A DNA stretch of 64,000 nt, from positions 124,001 to 188,000 of the forward strand of contig JARWMV010000007.1 in NCBI GenBank assembly GCA_030998015.1, in the 5' to 3' direction. This stretch comes from Ceratorhiza oryzae-sativae. Its lineage: Eukaryota; Basidiomycota; Agaricomycetes; Cantharellales; Ceratobasidiaceae. Positions 1-10,214 of the stretch are shown one piece after another (position 1 is the stretch's first letter; each line of letters starts with the position of its first letter). Below the pieces are notes generated by a model. It searched no databases, had not been told where the DNA came from, and saw only the letters and a program-made list of their open reading frames with translations. Made by a program: the position numbers and the translations under genes.

Positions 1-350
1 CAAAGGCAAAGGCAAAGTAAGTACCCAAGTCTGAGCTTGAGTCTGAAGCCAAGCACAAACCTGACTACAAGCTTGGCCAGCATGACAATGTGGTTCTAAA
101 TATGGCTGAAGGCAAAACAAAACCTGAGGGTAGTAAGAAGGCTGGGGCAACAAACTCAAAACAAGGTGGTAATGTGCTAGGGGCAAGCAAGGCAGCTGGA
201 ACAAGGAAGGCACCAACAAAGGATACTGTGGTTGAGCAGGGTAAGTCTACTATTAGGAGAGGAGGCACTGGTAAGGGGAAACAAGTTGCAGAAGGGGGAA
301 AGGCCATAGCTGGTACAAGTGATGAAACAACCCATGGCCAGTCCAGAAAG
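1..350 (+). CDS. Possible 3'-ward exon of an unrecognised, repeat-associated lysine/glycine-rich protein (partial)
   Basis: An open frame running through the ATG at 90 encodes a very basic, low-complexity peptide rich in Lys, Gly, Ala and Thr. It ends at a good splice donor (GTATGT at 351). A second donor-like GTAAGT lies near 16, so the start of the window probably cuts a spliced gene. No domain is recognisable. The surrounding sequence has almost no CpG, like the transposon blocks to the right, so this may be part of a mobile element rather than a host gene. The downstream exon was not found. Low confidence. Confidence 0.25.
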
Positions 351-1084
351 GTATGTAAGCCTAACAATACCTTGCATATCACCTCTAATGTACATCACAA
401 ATGCAGAAGAAATCTGCCCAAGACACCACTGTCCCTGCCTGTTGCTCTGCTTGCATGAAGGCCTAGTCTGTCATGCAACTATGTTATGGTACAATATAGC
501 CTGATACATACAAACATCTTTTTTTGATCAAATCTCTTCTTATTGTTTTTTTTACAACACTGATGTCCTGACTGCTTGATATTAATGTTCTTGTCTCTCA
601 ACACCAATGTTCTTGTTTCTTGACTATTTCCAAATGAATACATCAATTTACACTGCATACATGCAATTATAGTATTGGATACAGGACAGTCATGGGAGTC
701 CAAGCAGCAGCATACCAAAGGAGTCCAACCAACACAGGATGCCATAGGAATCCAAGTCTGGGATCCTAGACAAGTCCACAAGTGTGGATGCTGTTGGAGT
801 CCACAGGGGATGGATGTTTCCAAAGTACTTCATTTGGACCCAAACAAGGTCCATGGACTCTCTTCAGATCCTTTGAGAGGGACGTCTTTTTCACAAATGG
901 ACTTCTTATGCTTACTTAAGCAGATTTTGTGATATAGAATTTGGCACATCTTTGGTGTCCATTCAGCCCTGATTAGATGTTGTTGACATCCCATGACAGG
1001 TTCTTAATGGAGTCCTGTGTGGGGACTTAGGTTAGGTCCCAACACTTCCTACAGTGACTTTCACTTGCACCTGCTGCAATGGAC
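351..1084. other. CpG-poor sequence with no recognisable gene
   Basis: No convincing coding frame was seen. Between about 690 and 860 there are several loose copies of a GGAGTCCA-like word in both orientations, which could be the remains of a short tandem or inverted repeat. Composition matches the adjacent transposons. Confidence 0.4.
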
Positions 1085-2579
1085 TGTGTGTGCTGAATTG
1101 TACTTTAGTCTAATAATGAAAAGTGCTTGAACAATGCACAGCTATTGCTCACCAGAGTTTCCAGTCTTCTGGTGGTGTGAGTGTGGCAGAATGGGAAGAG
1201 AACTGGCTTTCATTGTTGCATTTGATTTGCTGCCAACTAATAATGAGCCTGACCCTTATTCTTAACAGCTTTCCTCCTGCTATTTAACAACAACTTTGCA
1301 CTCAAAATTTCTCCAAGTCTCACTTGCCATGACTCTGTGCAGTTCTCAACACTCTCCCAAGACTTGAGCTTGAATCTTGGCTCTCCACAAGGCTGGTATG
1401 GGGATTCACATGATCTCTACTAAGCTTGGTGTCCCCCCCTCAACTGTGAGCAAGATGGTCACCTGTTTCAACAAAACCTGCAGTTACCACTCTAATCAGG
1501 CTAGATCTGGTCACCCTCACATGCTGCACCTTGCAGATGTGAAATTCACTGCACTTTTGTTGTCTCAGAATCAATTGTCCACTGCATCCCAGCTCTGTCA
1601 TGACTATTTCCCTCACCTCTTGACTGCTACCATCTGCTATCACCTCAAAGAGCTTGGGATATACAACTATGCCTGTTGCTGTGTTCTGCTGCTCATGGGA
1701 CAGCATGCAAAAGCACATTGCAACTGGGCTGACAACCACACAAGCTGGACAGTGCTTAACTGGTGCTGGGTCATTTTTTCAGACAAGTCCAAATTCAATA
1801 TTTTTGGGTCAGATGGCCCCTCATGCTGCTGGAGGCATCCAGGCCTTGCATTGGATCCATGTTATACAAGCAAGATGGTCAAACACAGTGGAGGGAGTGT
1901 CATGGTTTGGGGGTGCATCACCAAGCACAGGGTGGGTTGTCTTTACTGCATCAATGGGTGCCTCACAGCAGTTTGGTATACCAAGATATTGAAGACCAAG
2001 CTTCTAGGGATTATGGCTGACTACTCCCTGTGTGCTAAAGACATTATCTTCCAGCACAACAACAATCCAAAGCACACTGCTGGTCACACTCACAAGTGGC
2101 TGAAGCATTACAAGCTCTCAGTTCTGCCATGGCCTGCCAACAGCCTAGATATGAACATGATTGAGAACATGTGGGACTATTTGGACCATTGGGTATGTAT
2201 GCACTCACTGTTGCCTTTGAGTGCTGAGCATTTGTGGAAGATATTGCAGGAGGAGTGGGCTGATCCTGAAGTCTTATATTGATACATTGTATGATTCTAT
2301 GGCACACAGAGTTGAGGAATTGGTTGTTAGGAAGGGTAGTAATACTAATTACTAGTTGTATGCATCTTTTTCTGTCAATAAATTGTTGTTTTGTGTCTCT
2401 TTCTCTGCATGGTTGCCATCATGCTTTGTCAGCATCAAAACTAATGCAACCACTTGAACATCTAATTGCTTGGTATACTACCAACCATATAACACAGGCA
2501 TGCAATGATTGGCATAGTACATCTAGCCACTATTTCAAGCACTTTTCATTATTATACTTAAGTACAATTTGGCACACAT
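1085..2579 (+). mobile_element. Tc1/mariner-type DNA transposon, decayed
   Basis: A transposase-like frame is enclosed by terminal inverted repeats of about 45 bp. The left repeat (about 1085-1131) contains AATAATGAAAAGTGCTTGAA and the right repeat (about 2532-2578) contains its reverse complement, TTCAAGCACTTTTCATTATT. The next outward bases also match with a few changes. The right end abuts an LTR that begins at 2582. The exact ends and the TA target duplication could not be fixed by eye. CpG is almost absent in the element, consistent with an old methylated copy. Confidence 0.75.
1329..2282 (+). pseudogene. Tc1-like transposase, inactivated
   Basis: A probable original ATG lies at 1329, in the same frame as the long open frame that starts after 1373. 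Two TGA codons (1365-1367 and 1371-1373) interrupt the first 15 codons. Both fall where relatives commonly have Arg, so CGA-to-TGA decay fits. The N-terminal part reads as a helix-turn-helix (LHKAGM..ISTKLGVPPSTVSK). The catalytic half shows FSDKSKFNIFG (first Asp present), GGSVMVWGC, then FQHNNNPKH where the family has a D at the second catalytic position (here Asn), and LDMNMIENMWD near the third acidic position. The length of about 300 residues is normal for Tc1. Two stops plus the lost second Asp make it inactive. Confidence 0.85.
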
Positions 2580-2581
2580 GG

Positions 2582-2859
2582 TGTCATGGCCTAGACCATG
2601 AGCACAAATTTATTCAAATTTATTATGATTTATTTTATCTCTATTTTTCCACTTTTATGGACAAGTCCTGTTTATTCAGATATATGTGTAGAATTATTGA
2701 CTGAGTCATGTGACCTTGTTGTTATTGACCATTGTTGATGTATTCCAGGATATTCTGTTGACATGGCACCACTTCCATTATTGTACAATTCCATTGAGCT
2801 TCTCATTTCATATGTACTGCCTTACCCTTGAATATATAAGGGAGAGTCTGAGAGCCTTA
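2582..2859 (+). repeat. LTR fragment, family B, interrupted by a second LTR
   Basis: It starts TGTCATGGCCTAGACCATGA and carries a TATA-like ATATATAAGGGAGAG near 2830-2845. The same LTR type occurs on the minus strand as two adjacent copies at about 58.54-59.12 kb, where the sequence continues past the GAGAGCCTTA at which this copy stops. Here that continuation is replaced by the start of family C at 2860, so family C inserted into this LTR. Confidence 0.7.
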
Positions 2860-3375
2860 TGTTATGACCTGTCAAATGGACATAACAGAGTAACTGAATA
2901 TTTCACAGATTTATGGCATTTTTTCCAAGGCAGAACATGCCATAAACAAGGTCACATGACCTCAGTGGTTACCCTGAACTTGCTCCAGCATTTCTCTCCC
3001 ATATTACTTGGAGCAAGGAGTGAGTTGTCACATGACCTCAGCACTTAAATCATGTGACCCTGGGACCTTGCACAGCTCTATAAGATTCAGAGCCACACAA
3101 ACTTCAGATAAACAATTACCTAACCCATAGTACTGTACATAACCTGTACCTACTGCAGACTGTACTTAGATAAGACATCTGCAGCCACTGCAGCCACAGG
3201 TATATAAAGGAGGATAAAGCAAGACTGGACACCTCAGCTTGCTTTATCTTGTCAACCACCATAGACCATAGCAAACACTATAACTAGAACACTCAATACA
3301 TACCACATAACACCAAACTGTCAATGCAGTGACTACTTAAGTGTTCCACAAGGGAGCATCCAGAGGGTCATGACA
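2860..3375 (+). repeat. LTR, family C (5' LTR of a gag-bearing element)
   Basis: Begins TGTTATGACCTG and ends GGTCATGACA, with the TG...CA boundaries expected of an LTR. A TATA box (TATATAAAGG, about 3201-3210) lies upstream of the stretch AGCTTGCTTTATCTTGTCAACCA. A second, diverged copy in the same orientation lies at 57494-58132 with matching ends. The remains of gag follow directly, so this is read as the 5' LTR of an element whose 3' part is missing. Confidence 0.75.
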
Positions 3376-3496
3376 TTATAAAGCAAGCTCCAAACTTAAC
3401 TAGTGGCAAACATAAGTATACTACACAGACACTAAAGGGCTGAGTACACAAGATACCAGCTAACTCCTGTGATACATAAGAGAACACTAAGAAACT

Positions 3497-5165
3497 ATGT
3501 CACATAGACCACAAACCCAATCTCAAAGCAGAGTGGCCAATAGTAGACCACAATCACCCAAGCCTGTTATTCCCCCAGAGGCTGAAGGTAACCCAGATGA
3601 GACTCTCCAAGGAATGCTGGGGGGGTTGCCACAAAATCCATGACCAGTGGCTCAACCTAAACCCACTTGGGCCTCCATCCTGGGAGGGCAAATAGGGGGA
3701 ATACCACTCTGCAGTCCTCAGCCACCAAATCTCCTGCTAAACTCAGACCCAGGAGATACTTCAAATCCAGAGAGGGATGAGGTAGAAGATATGACTCAGA
3801 TCATATATAATTAAGGCACAGCCATGGCAGAAGAGGCAAGGACACAACCCCAGCCAAGTCCTGGAGCTATAACCACTGCCAACCCTATTCACACCATTGC
3901 CATTGCCATCAGGGCAGGGCTCAAGGAACTCAGAGATAATAACCATAGGGAACTGGAAAAGGCAATCACAAGCATAAATCAGTGTCAAATATCACTAACA
4001 CAACAAGAAGGAGACATAGCCTGGATGGTAAAATCAATAGAAACATCCAACAAAAATGTCCTCTATGCAGCAAAGAACCAGGACAACCTAAAAGCAGAAA
4101 TGGGGAACCTGATAAAAGAACTAAAGGACATCTCCACAGAGATAAACCAGGTATTGGGAATCCAAGAACAAAAGCTTGAGAGCCTAGAGAAGAAAACTGA
4201 AAACACAGGAGAAATCCTGACTGCACTAGAACAACAGGTAACCAACTTAGGAAATGAGCTCCTGAAAACAACTGGAGCAGGAAGGCAGACAGAAAAGACA
4301 GAAGAGACCAGGGGAAGAACTAGGGTGGTCATAGGAAGTCCCTCACAATCCCCCTCCATCTCCCTGGTACCAACACTCTTTCTGGGAAGAACCTTTCAGG
4401 CTGAATCCACAATAAGACCCCAAGCAAAACCACCCCTTTGGAGGTCCACTCCAAGACCCACAGAACCCCAGTCTGACCCCCAATCCCAAGTAAACCAAAC
4501 TACCCTTGTTGCAAACCATGTTCCTAAGGAAGCACAACTAGGGAGACCCAGCAAATTTAACAGGAAAAAGGGGAAAGAAGCAGAGAACTTTGTGATCAGC
4601 ATGGAACTTTTCTTTGCTGACTACAACAAATCAGCCTTTGACAACTGAAAAAAGATATCTGCTGTGTTAATGAACATGGAGGACAGAGAAGCAGCAAACT
4701 GGCACAACCTTACTGCCAGAAACTACTAGCAGGTGAATGCACAGGAATCCTTGCATCCTGGAGGGCTTTCAGGAAGGGGTTCCTGGACACTTTTAACAAC
4801 CTGGTCATAAAGGAAAAGACCATCCAGAAGCTAAGGAAATTAACACAAACAAGGCCTTGGGACCATCATATACCCTAGATCAATTAATTGACTTTGCCTG
4901 CAAAATGGATGACATGCAGTTTGCAAACCAGAATATGAATACAAGGACCAGCAATTCATCAAATTCAACCTGGGCACCAGCAAAATATAAACAAGGGGGG
5001 AACAAATCTGCAGGAACCAGTGGCAAACAGGGGAGTACCCAAACTAACAACATGGTAAGGATACCAAATAGTGAAAAGGACAGGCAAAGGAAAGAAGGAC
5101 TCTGTATCAAATGCAGTAAATCAGGGCATGTCCTGAAGGACTGCCAAGGCCAGCAGAGAAGTTGA
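3497..5165 (+). pseudogene. Degraded retrotransposon gag (nucleocapsid) gene
   Basis: From the ATG near 3497 the frame is broken by several stops. The best preserved part, 3824-4648, encodes a 274-residue polar protein with a coiled-coil-like middle, followed by a motif (GRPSKFNRKKGKEAENF) typical of gag proteins of Agaricomycete gypsy elements. The stretch 4650-4856 contains frameshifts and stops. Frame 4857-5165 ends in a CCHC zinc knuckle (LCIKCSKSGHVLKDC, about 5101-5145), the nucleic-acid binding motif of nucleocapsids. No protease or polymerase follows, because the palindromic repeat at 5234 begins instead. Non-functional. Confidence 0.8.
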
Positions 5166-5233
5166 AGAAGAAAGTAACTCCAAGTCAGAAAACTAATCAG
5201 TCCTACCACTTCCATGTTGGAGGACCCCAATAT

Positions 5234-8209
5234 TGTTATGGGTCAGGGTACACTTGAATATCTAGAGCTTAAGAAAATGTAGATATGTTAGTATACACTA
5301 ATTGTACTCAATACTTCTTAGACTAGAGTAAGAAGGCTCAAAGTAGTTGCAATGCAATCAAGTAACACTCAAGTTAGTCTTAATCTTTCACAGTGTAAAC
5401 TGACTAATTTATAGGTATAAAGAGCAAGACTACAATGGTTAGGTTCCCTTAGATATCTTAAATGTAGTTTAGCCCTAGTTGCTTGGACTAACTGATACTA
5501 ATCTTAATACTAGACTTAAGCAATAGCTTATAGGATAGATGGTGGGCTGCCTAATGCATGTACTTCCTCAGCTACAGGTACTTAGATTTCCTCTAATAGC
5601 TGGTACTTAATGTCACACTCAATCAGGCAATATTGTATCCTTATATATCTCTGTATATAAGATACAATGAATCAGACAGTATATAACTAATATGGTACTT
5701 AATTCCCCAGTACTAGTTATATAAGAAATCACACACAGACAAGAGAAATAGAAAGAGAAAAGAAACCAATAACTGGTCTGGGTTGAGTAGAGGAGCTGGT
5801 CTGGAAGGGCCTCAGAGGAGGTCCTTTAATACCCTGAGGAGGGCATTCCAGAGCCAAATAGATGCATGCATGCCAGTGCAATCATCAAAAGAGGGTACTG
5901 CTATACTTGGGGTACACCCTAGCCCAGTATAGGATAAGAGAGTAAAGACAGGGTGTAGATTGAAGGCATTGATGCATCTGAGACCTGCTATTGGCTTGTA
6001 GATCATATTATCATAGTATATACATGTAATGAATGAAGGCTACATCTCAGTGAGTCATAAAGTGAGTCAGAGAAGCTTCTGGATCAGTTAGGAAGGCTCT
6101 CCTGACTGACTGGAGTCATTAGATCTTGATTGATGGTCCAGTAAGATTTTAATGATCTTCAGGTCATTCCAGCACAAGCATCTGGTGGATCATGACAATC
6201 TTTGGGCAGCAGATACTGCTGAAAATTAGCTATTGATAGTGCATAAGATTGCTTTGATAGCATAAGCAGTTGCCAAGATATGAGCAGTGCAATGTTGTAA
6301 TTAATATTCCCTGATAAGAGGAAATATTGCAACCTCTGTATCTCTCTGAGATCTTATTGTAAAAACTTAATAAAATATGCGTTGGAAAGTGGGAAATTTG
6401 TACTATTTAATGGAACAGAAAATAGTACAATTTAGAGCACATACAAATTCAGGTATTTCACCAATTAATTACAGAGGCATTGCTTGAGGTTGGCAGAGCA
6501 GACTAAAATAATAGAAAATGTTAGTAATCCATAACATAGCCCCCCCAGTCTGGTATGTCAACTCACATTAGAGAGAATCATATCCCTCATCATCAAAGCT
6601 GATGTAAATATACTCCCTCTCTTCCAACTGGCTTGACTCAGCTAGTTCAGAGGGAGTGGAGGCACCAGACACAGTAAGGGACTCATCATCTGACTCCATA
6701 GCCTCAGGGTCAGCTTCAGAGAGGGAGACAGATTGAGATGGTCCAACTTCATTTTCAAAATGAACTCTAGGGTGACCATCTATCATCCCTGTATCCTTGG
6801 GGTTGGAAGACCTGTAACCCATTTGGTTGGCTGGATATGCCACTTCCAGTTACTAGAATTTTAAGCATACCAAGGGACAGGTTTATGCCCTGCAGCAGCA
6901 GCCATGTTATGGATCACTAACATTTTTCTATTATTTTAGTCTGCTCTGCCAACTTCAAGCAATGCCTCTGTAATTAAATTGTGAAATACTTGAATTTGTA
7001 TGTGCTCTAAATTGTACTATTTTCTGTTCCATTAAATAGTGCAAATTTCCCACTTTCCAACGCATATTTTATTAAGTTTTTACAATAAGATCTCAGAGAG
7101 ATACAGAGGTTGCAATATTTCCTCTTATCAGGGAATATTAATTACAACATTGCACTGCTCATATCTTGGCAACTGCTTATGCTATCAAAGCAATCTTATG
7201 CACTATCAATAGCTAATTGTCAGCAGTATCTGCTGCCCAAAGATTGTCATGATCCACCAGATGCTTGTGCTGGAATGACCTGAAGATCATTAAAATCTTA
7301 CTGGACCATCAATCAAGATCTAATGACTCCAGTCAGTCAGGAGAGCCTTCCTAACTGATCCAGAAGCTTCTCTGACTCACTTTATGACTCACTGAGATGT
7401 AGCCTTCATTCATTACATGTATATACTATGATAATATGATCTACAAGCCAATAGCAGGTCTCAGATGCATCAATGCCTTCAATCTACACCCTGTCTTTAC
7501 TCTCTTATCCTATACTGGGCTAGGGTGTACCCCAAGTATAGCAGTACCCTCTTTTGATGATTGCACTGGCATGCATGCATCTATTTGGCTCTGGAATGCC
7601 CTCCTCAGGGTATTAAAGGACCTCCTCTGAGGCCCTTCCAGACCAGCTCCTCTTACTCAACCCAGACCAGTTATTGGTTTCTTTTCTCTTTCTATTTCTC
7701 TTGTCTGTGTGTGATTTCTTATATAACTAGTACTGGGGAATTAAGTACCATATTAGTTATATACTGTCTGATTCATTGTATCTTATATACAGAGATATAT
7801 AAGGATACAATATTGCCTGATTGAGTGTGACATTAAGTACCAGCTATTAGAGGAAATCTAAGTACCTGTAGCTGAGGAAGTACATGCATTAGGCAGCCCA
7901 CCATCTATCCTATAAGCTATTGCTTAAGTCTAGTATTAAGATTAGTATCAGTTAGTCCAAGCAACTAGGGCTGAACTGCATTTAAGATATCTAAGGGAAC
8001 CTGACCATTGTAGTCTTGCTCTTTATACCTATAAATTAGTCAGTTTACACTGTGAAAGATTAAGACTAACTTGAGTGTTACTTGATTGCATTGCAACTAC
8101 TTTGAGCCTTCTTACTCTAGTCTAAGAAGTATTGAGTACAATTAGTGTATACTAACATATCTACATTTTCTTAAGCTCTAGATATTCAAGTGTACCCTGA
8201 CCTGTAACA
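5234..8209. repeat. Large palindromic (foldback) repeat with two 1.3-kb arms
   Basis: The sequence 5234-6540 reappears as its reverse complement at 6902-8209. Both outer ends read TGTTA..GGTCAGGGTACACTTG. The arms are nearly identical: the 64-codon frame at 5812-6006 on the minus strand has an exact copy at 7436-7630 on the plus strand. The spacer 6541-6901 is unique. A third, partial copy of the outer 0.5 kb lies at about 46538-47037, which suggests that this outer part is an LTR. The structure therefore looks like two head-to-head LTR-plus-leader units. The few mismatches I could see are mostly C/T, with T in the left arm. No transposase is encoded. Confidence 0.9.
6568..6843 (-). CDS. Short acidic open frame in the spacer of the palindrome, unknown
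   Basis: A 91-codon frame fills most of the single-copy centre between the palindrome arms. The product is strongly acidic and serine-rich (for example SEADPEAMESDDES) and has no recognisable domain. It could be a fragment of a retroelement protein trapped between the arms, or chance. There is no sign of a promoter or splice sites. Treated as doubtful. Confidence 0.25.
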   Translation of the reverse strand: MAYPANQMGYRSSNPKDTGMIDGHPRVHFENEVGPSQSVSLSEADPEAMESDDESLTVSGASTPSELAESSQLEEREYIYISFDDEGYDSL

Positions 8210-8397
8210 ACATCCACCATGTGCAATTGTAGTGTATGGGTATTCAGTCACCTCAGAATGTACAACCAAGTAGTATCTGCAGATGATACATATCTCCAAT
8301 TGATATACCATGACTACAGACCACTATTGCAAGTACCATACACTATGTAAGTCAGTATAGTCACTGGTAGTCACACATGGTTTTCCTGATGCCTGAG
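8210..8397. other. CpG-poor flank without a gene
   Basis: No coding frame, repeat partner or regulatory signal could be recognised between the palindrome and the next MITE. Confidence 0.4.
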
Positions 8398-8529
8398 GTG
8401 TAATGAAACTGGGGGGTGTAGTAATGGTGTAATACCATGTAATGATACATAATGATATATCATTACACAATTGTGCCAGTGTAATTTGGCATAATGACAC
8501 CATTACTACACCCCTGTTTTCATTACACC
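8398..8529. mobile_element. MITE, GTGTAAT family (copy 1)
   Basis: A short palindromic element. The left end GGTGTAATGAAAC..GGGG..GTGTAGTAATGGTGT is matched in reverse complement by ACACCATTACTACACCCC..GTTTTCATTACACC at the right. There is no coding capacity. Two further elements with closely related ends lie at 41582-41701 and 43688-43836. In all three the end is GTGTAAT followed by an A-rich word and a G run. This is the last recognisable repeat before CpG content rises into gene-rich DNA. Confidence 0.7.
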
Positions 8530-9321
8530 TCTCTACACCTTATTACACCTAATTACCCCCACAGATTTTGGTGTGTTGAAGCTCTAGGGGAATGTTGTTT
8601 GGCAGAAGCTGCACCATGCTGAGTTATTAAAACATCAAATATTTTGACACAAGTGAGTAGTAATATTGAAACCACCTGCAGGGAAACACCAGTGCTTTTG
8701 TTTTGTAATGATGAACGCACGATGCTTGGTCATACGCTATTCGGGGTGTAACTAACGGTAAGCCCTTGGACAAGTCGCACTGGAGGGCAAAGGCACGTCC
8801 CCAAAGCAAAGACCCGTTCTATCAGGCTATGTAGTGGTCATTCGAATGAATAAAATCCTTTTTTTACTGGGGGGGGGGGGGGGTTGCGCTTTATTGCGAA
8901 TTTGGAAATGGTTTGGGTTCGACGGAGCCAAACTTTCACAAATTGGGGTAAAAATCGAAAATCGATTGACTTGCGTTGCTAAGAAAATGTAAATTACTGA
9001 AGACAACCCAATTAAAGCCTTTTTTTGCGGTGCACCAATGAATCCCTCGTGGCAGTGCGGGCTACCATTGACACCCGAGTCTGCGCATTAACGTGCGCTG
9101 GCAGGAGGGATTCATTGATGCACCACGAAAAAATGCTTTACTGGGTTGTCTTTTTCATTGGACGATATTGGACCAGAGGCATTCTGGCTTTACTGGAGCT
9201 ACATAGTCTCTAGCCCCCGGCATATCTGCATCTGTGACAAGCTATCCGCTAGCGTACAATCCGATGATACAAATTTCTCTGGGTTCAGGAGTCCAGGGTA
9301 ATAACACATACAGACTAAACA
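8530..9321. other. Transition from repeat DNA to gene-rich DNA
   Basis: CpG dinucleotides become frequent from about 8700. A homopolymer of about 15 G lies near 8868-8883. No gene is supported. The right part must contain the 3' untranslated region of the NAC-alpha gene, which ends at 9322, and a small MITE (9002-9150). Confidence 0.4.
9002..9150. mobile_element. Small MITE with 45-bp terminal inverted repeats
   Basis: The left end GACAACCCAATTAAAGCC and the right end GGGTTGTC are the outer parts of two arms that also share the words TTTTTTTGCG/CGTGGTGCA and CAATGAATCCCTC in inverted orientation. The core between the arms is about 55 bp and non-coding. Unlike the other MITEs it contains many CpGs and lies in gene-rich DNA about 170 bp downstream of a gene, so it may be young. 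Confidence 0.7.
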
Positions 9322-10105
9322 CTAAGCACTAGCCGCCATTACTTGAGCACTCAATTAGTACGGGCTACCCACAGGACGATGGTGGTACTTACTTGCGTTG
9401 ATGAGGTCTCCCCCAGCTTCTTTCAACGCCTTGACTGCTTTCGCCCTAGAACAGCCCACCTGTTGCATGATTAAGTCAACGTCCTTCGAGTCCACCTCGG
9501 ACTCGTCCACCGGCTCGCCATCATCCTCTGGTGGGTTGGCTGAGAACTTACTTTAGTTTATGCACTCTTGTACAATGAACCGCTCACCTTTTTCCGTCGC
9601 CGCTGGCTCATCGCTGGCAACCGGTTCCAGCGGAGGCGCCTCGTCTGGCCCATCCTCACGTTCAGCTGCCATGCGCTCCGCTGCTGCTGCGGCTTCGACC
9701 TGGGCGGCATGAGCCGCTGACATGTCCTCGGTCTTTGACTCTCCAAACACAATGTAGCACTCCGAGTTGGGGGATTTAAACACTTCCGGGTTGGACACGA
9801 CCAGGAGCACCTGGGGACAAGAATCTATCAGCCAAGGCCCCGCTATCGGGGCGGTCACTCACGTTGCGAGGTCTCCTCATTGTGACACGTGTGATTCCCT
9901 GCACCTTTTTCAGACCCAACGCGAGCAGCGCCTTGCGGGCCTTGCGCTCGGACCGAGACTGGATCTTGTCGAGCGCTGCCGCAGAGGTCGGGTCGAGCTC
10001 CTCATGCGCATGCTCGTGGTCGTGGTCGTGGTCGTGGTCATGGTCGTGGCCGTGGGTGTGGTCGTGGCCCTCGTGGTCAGAGATCTCTTCGACGTGCGCA
10101 GCCAT
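9322..10105 (-). CDS. EGD2: Nascent polypeptide-associated complex subunit alpha
   Basis: NAC-alpha pairs with NAC-beta at the ribosomal exit tunnel and shields new chains from mistargeting. Reading exons 10105-9863, 9810-9588, 9539-9393 and 9341-9322 gives 210 residues in one frame, a normal family length. All three introns (48-52 nt) have GT..AG ends. The NAC domain starts at [18 protein letters not shown] and continues through [12 protein letters not shown] and [12 protein letters not shown]. The C-terminal UBA-like domain is present ([20 protein letters not shown], then GDLINAIM) and ends in a short AASA tail. Before the NAC domain is an unusual His/Asp/Glu repeat (residues about 13-35), encoded by a GGTCGT-type hexanucleotide repeat. 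The start is the first ATG with the expected acidic N-terminus. Confidence 0.93.
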
Positions 10106-10214
10106 ATCTCAAACGCGCACTCCGGACGGTGGATGAATGCGACAAGCCACTCGTTTGAGTCCGCTCGGGACGGAAGTAAATATACAAATATGGAAATTGA
10201 GAAGACAATTAATC

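Noticed and set aside
5812..6006. Identical 64-codon frames in both palindrome arms (also 7436-7630)
   Set aside because: The identity follows from the inverted repeat itself. There is no domain, and both would be transcribed outward from the centre. Kept only as proof of arm identity.
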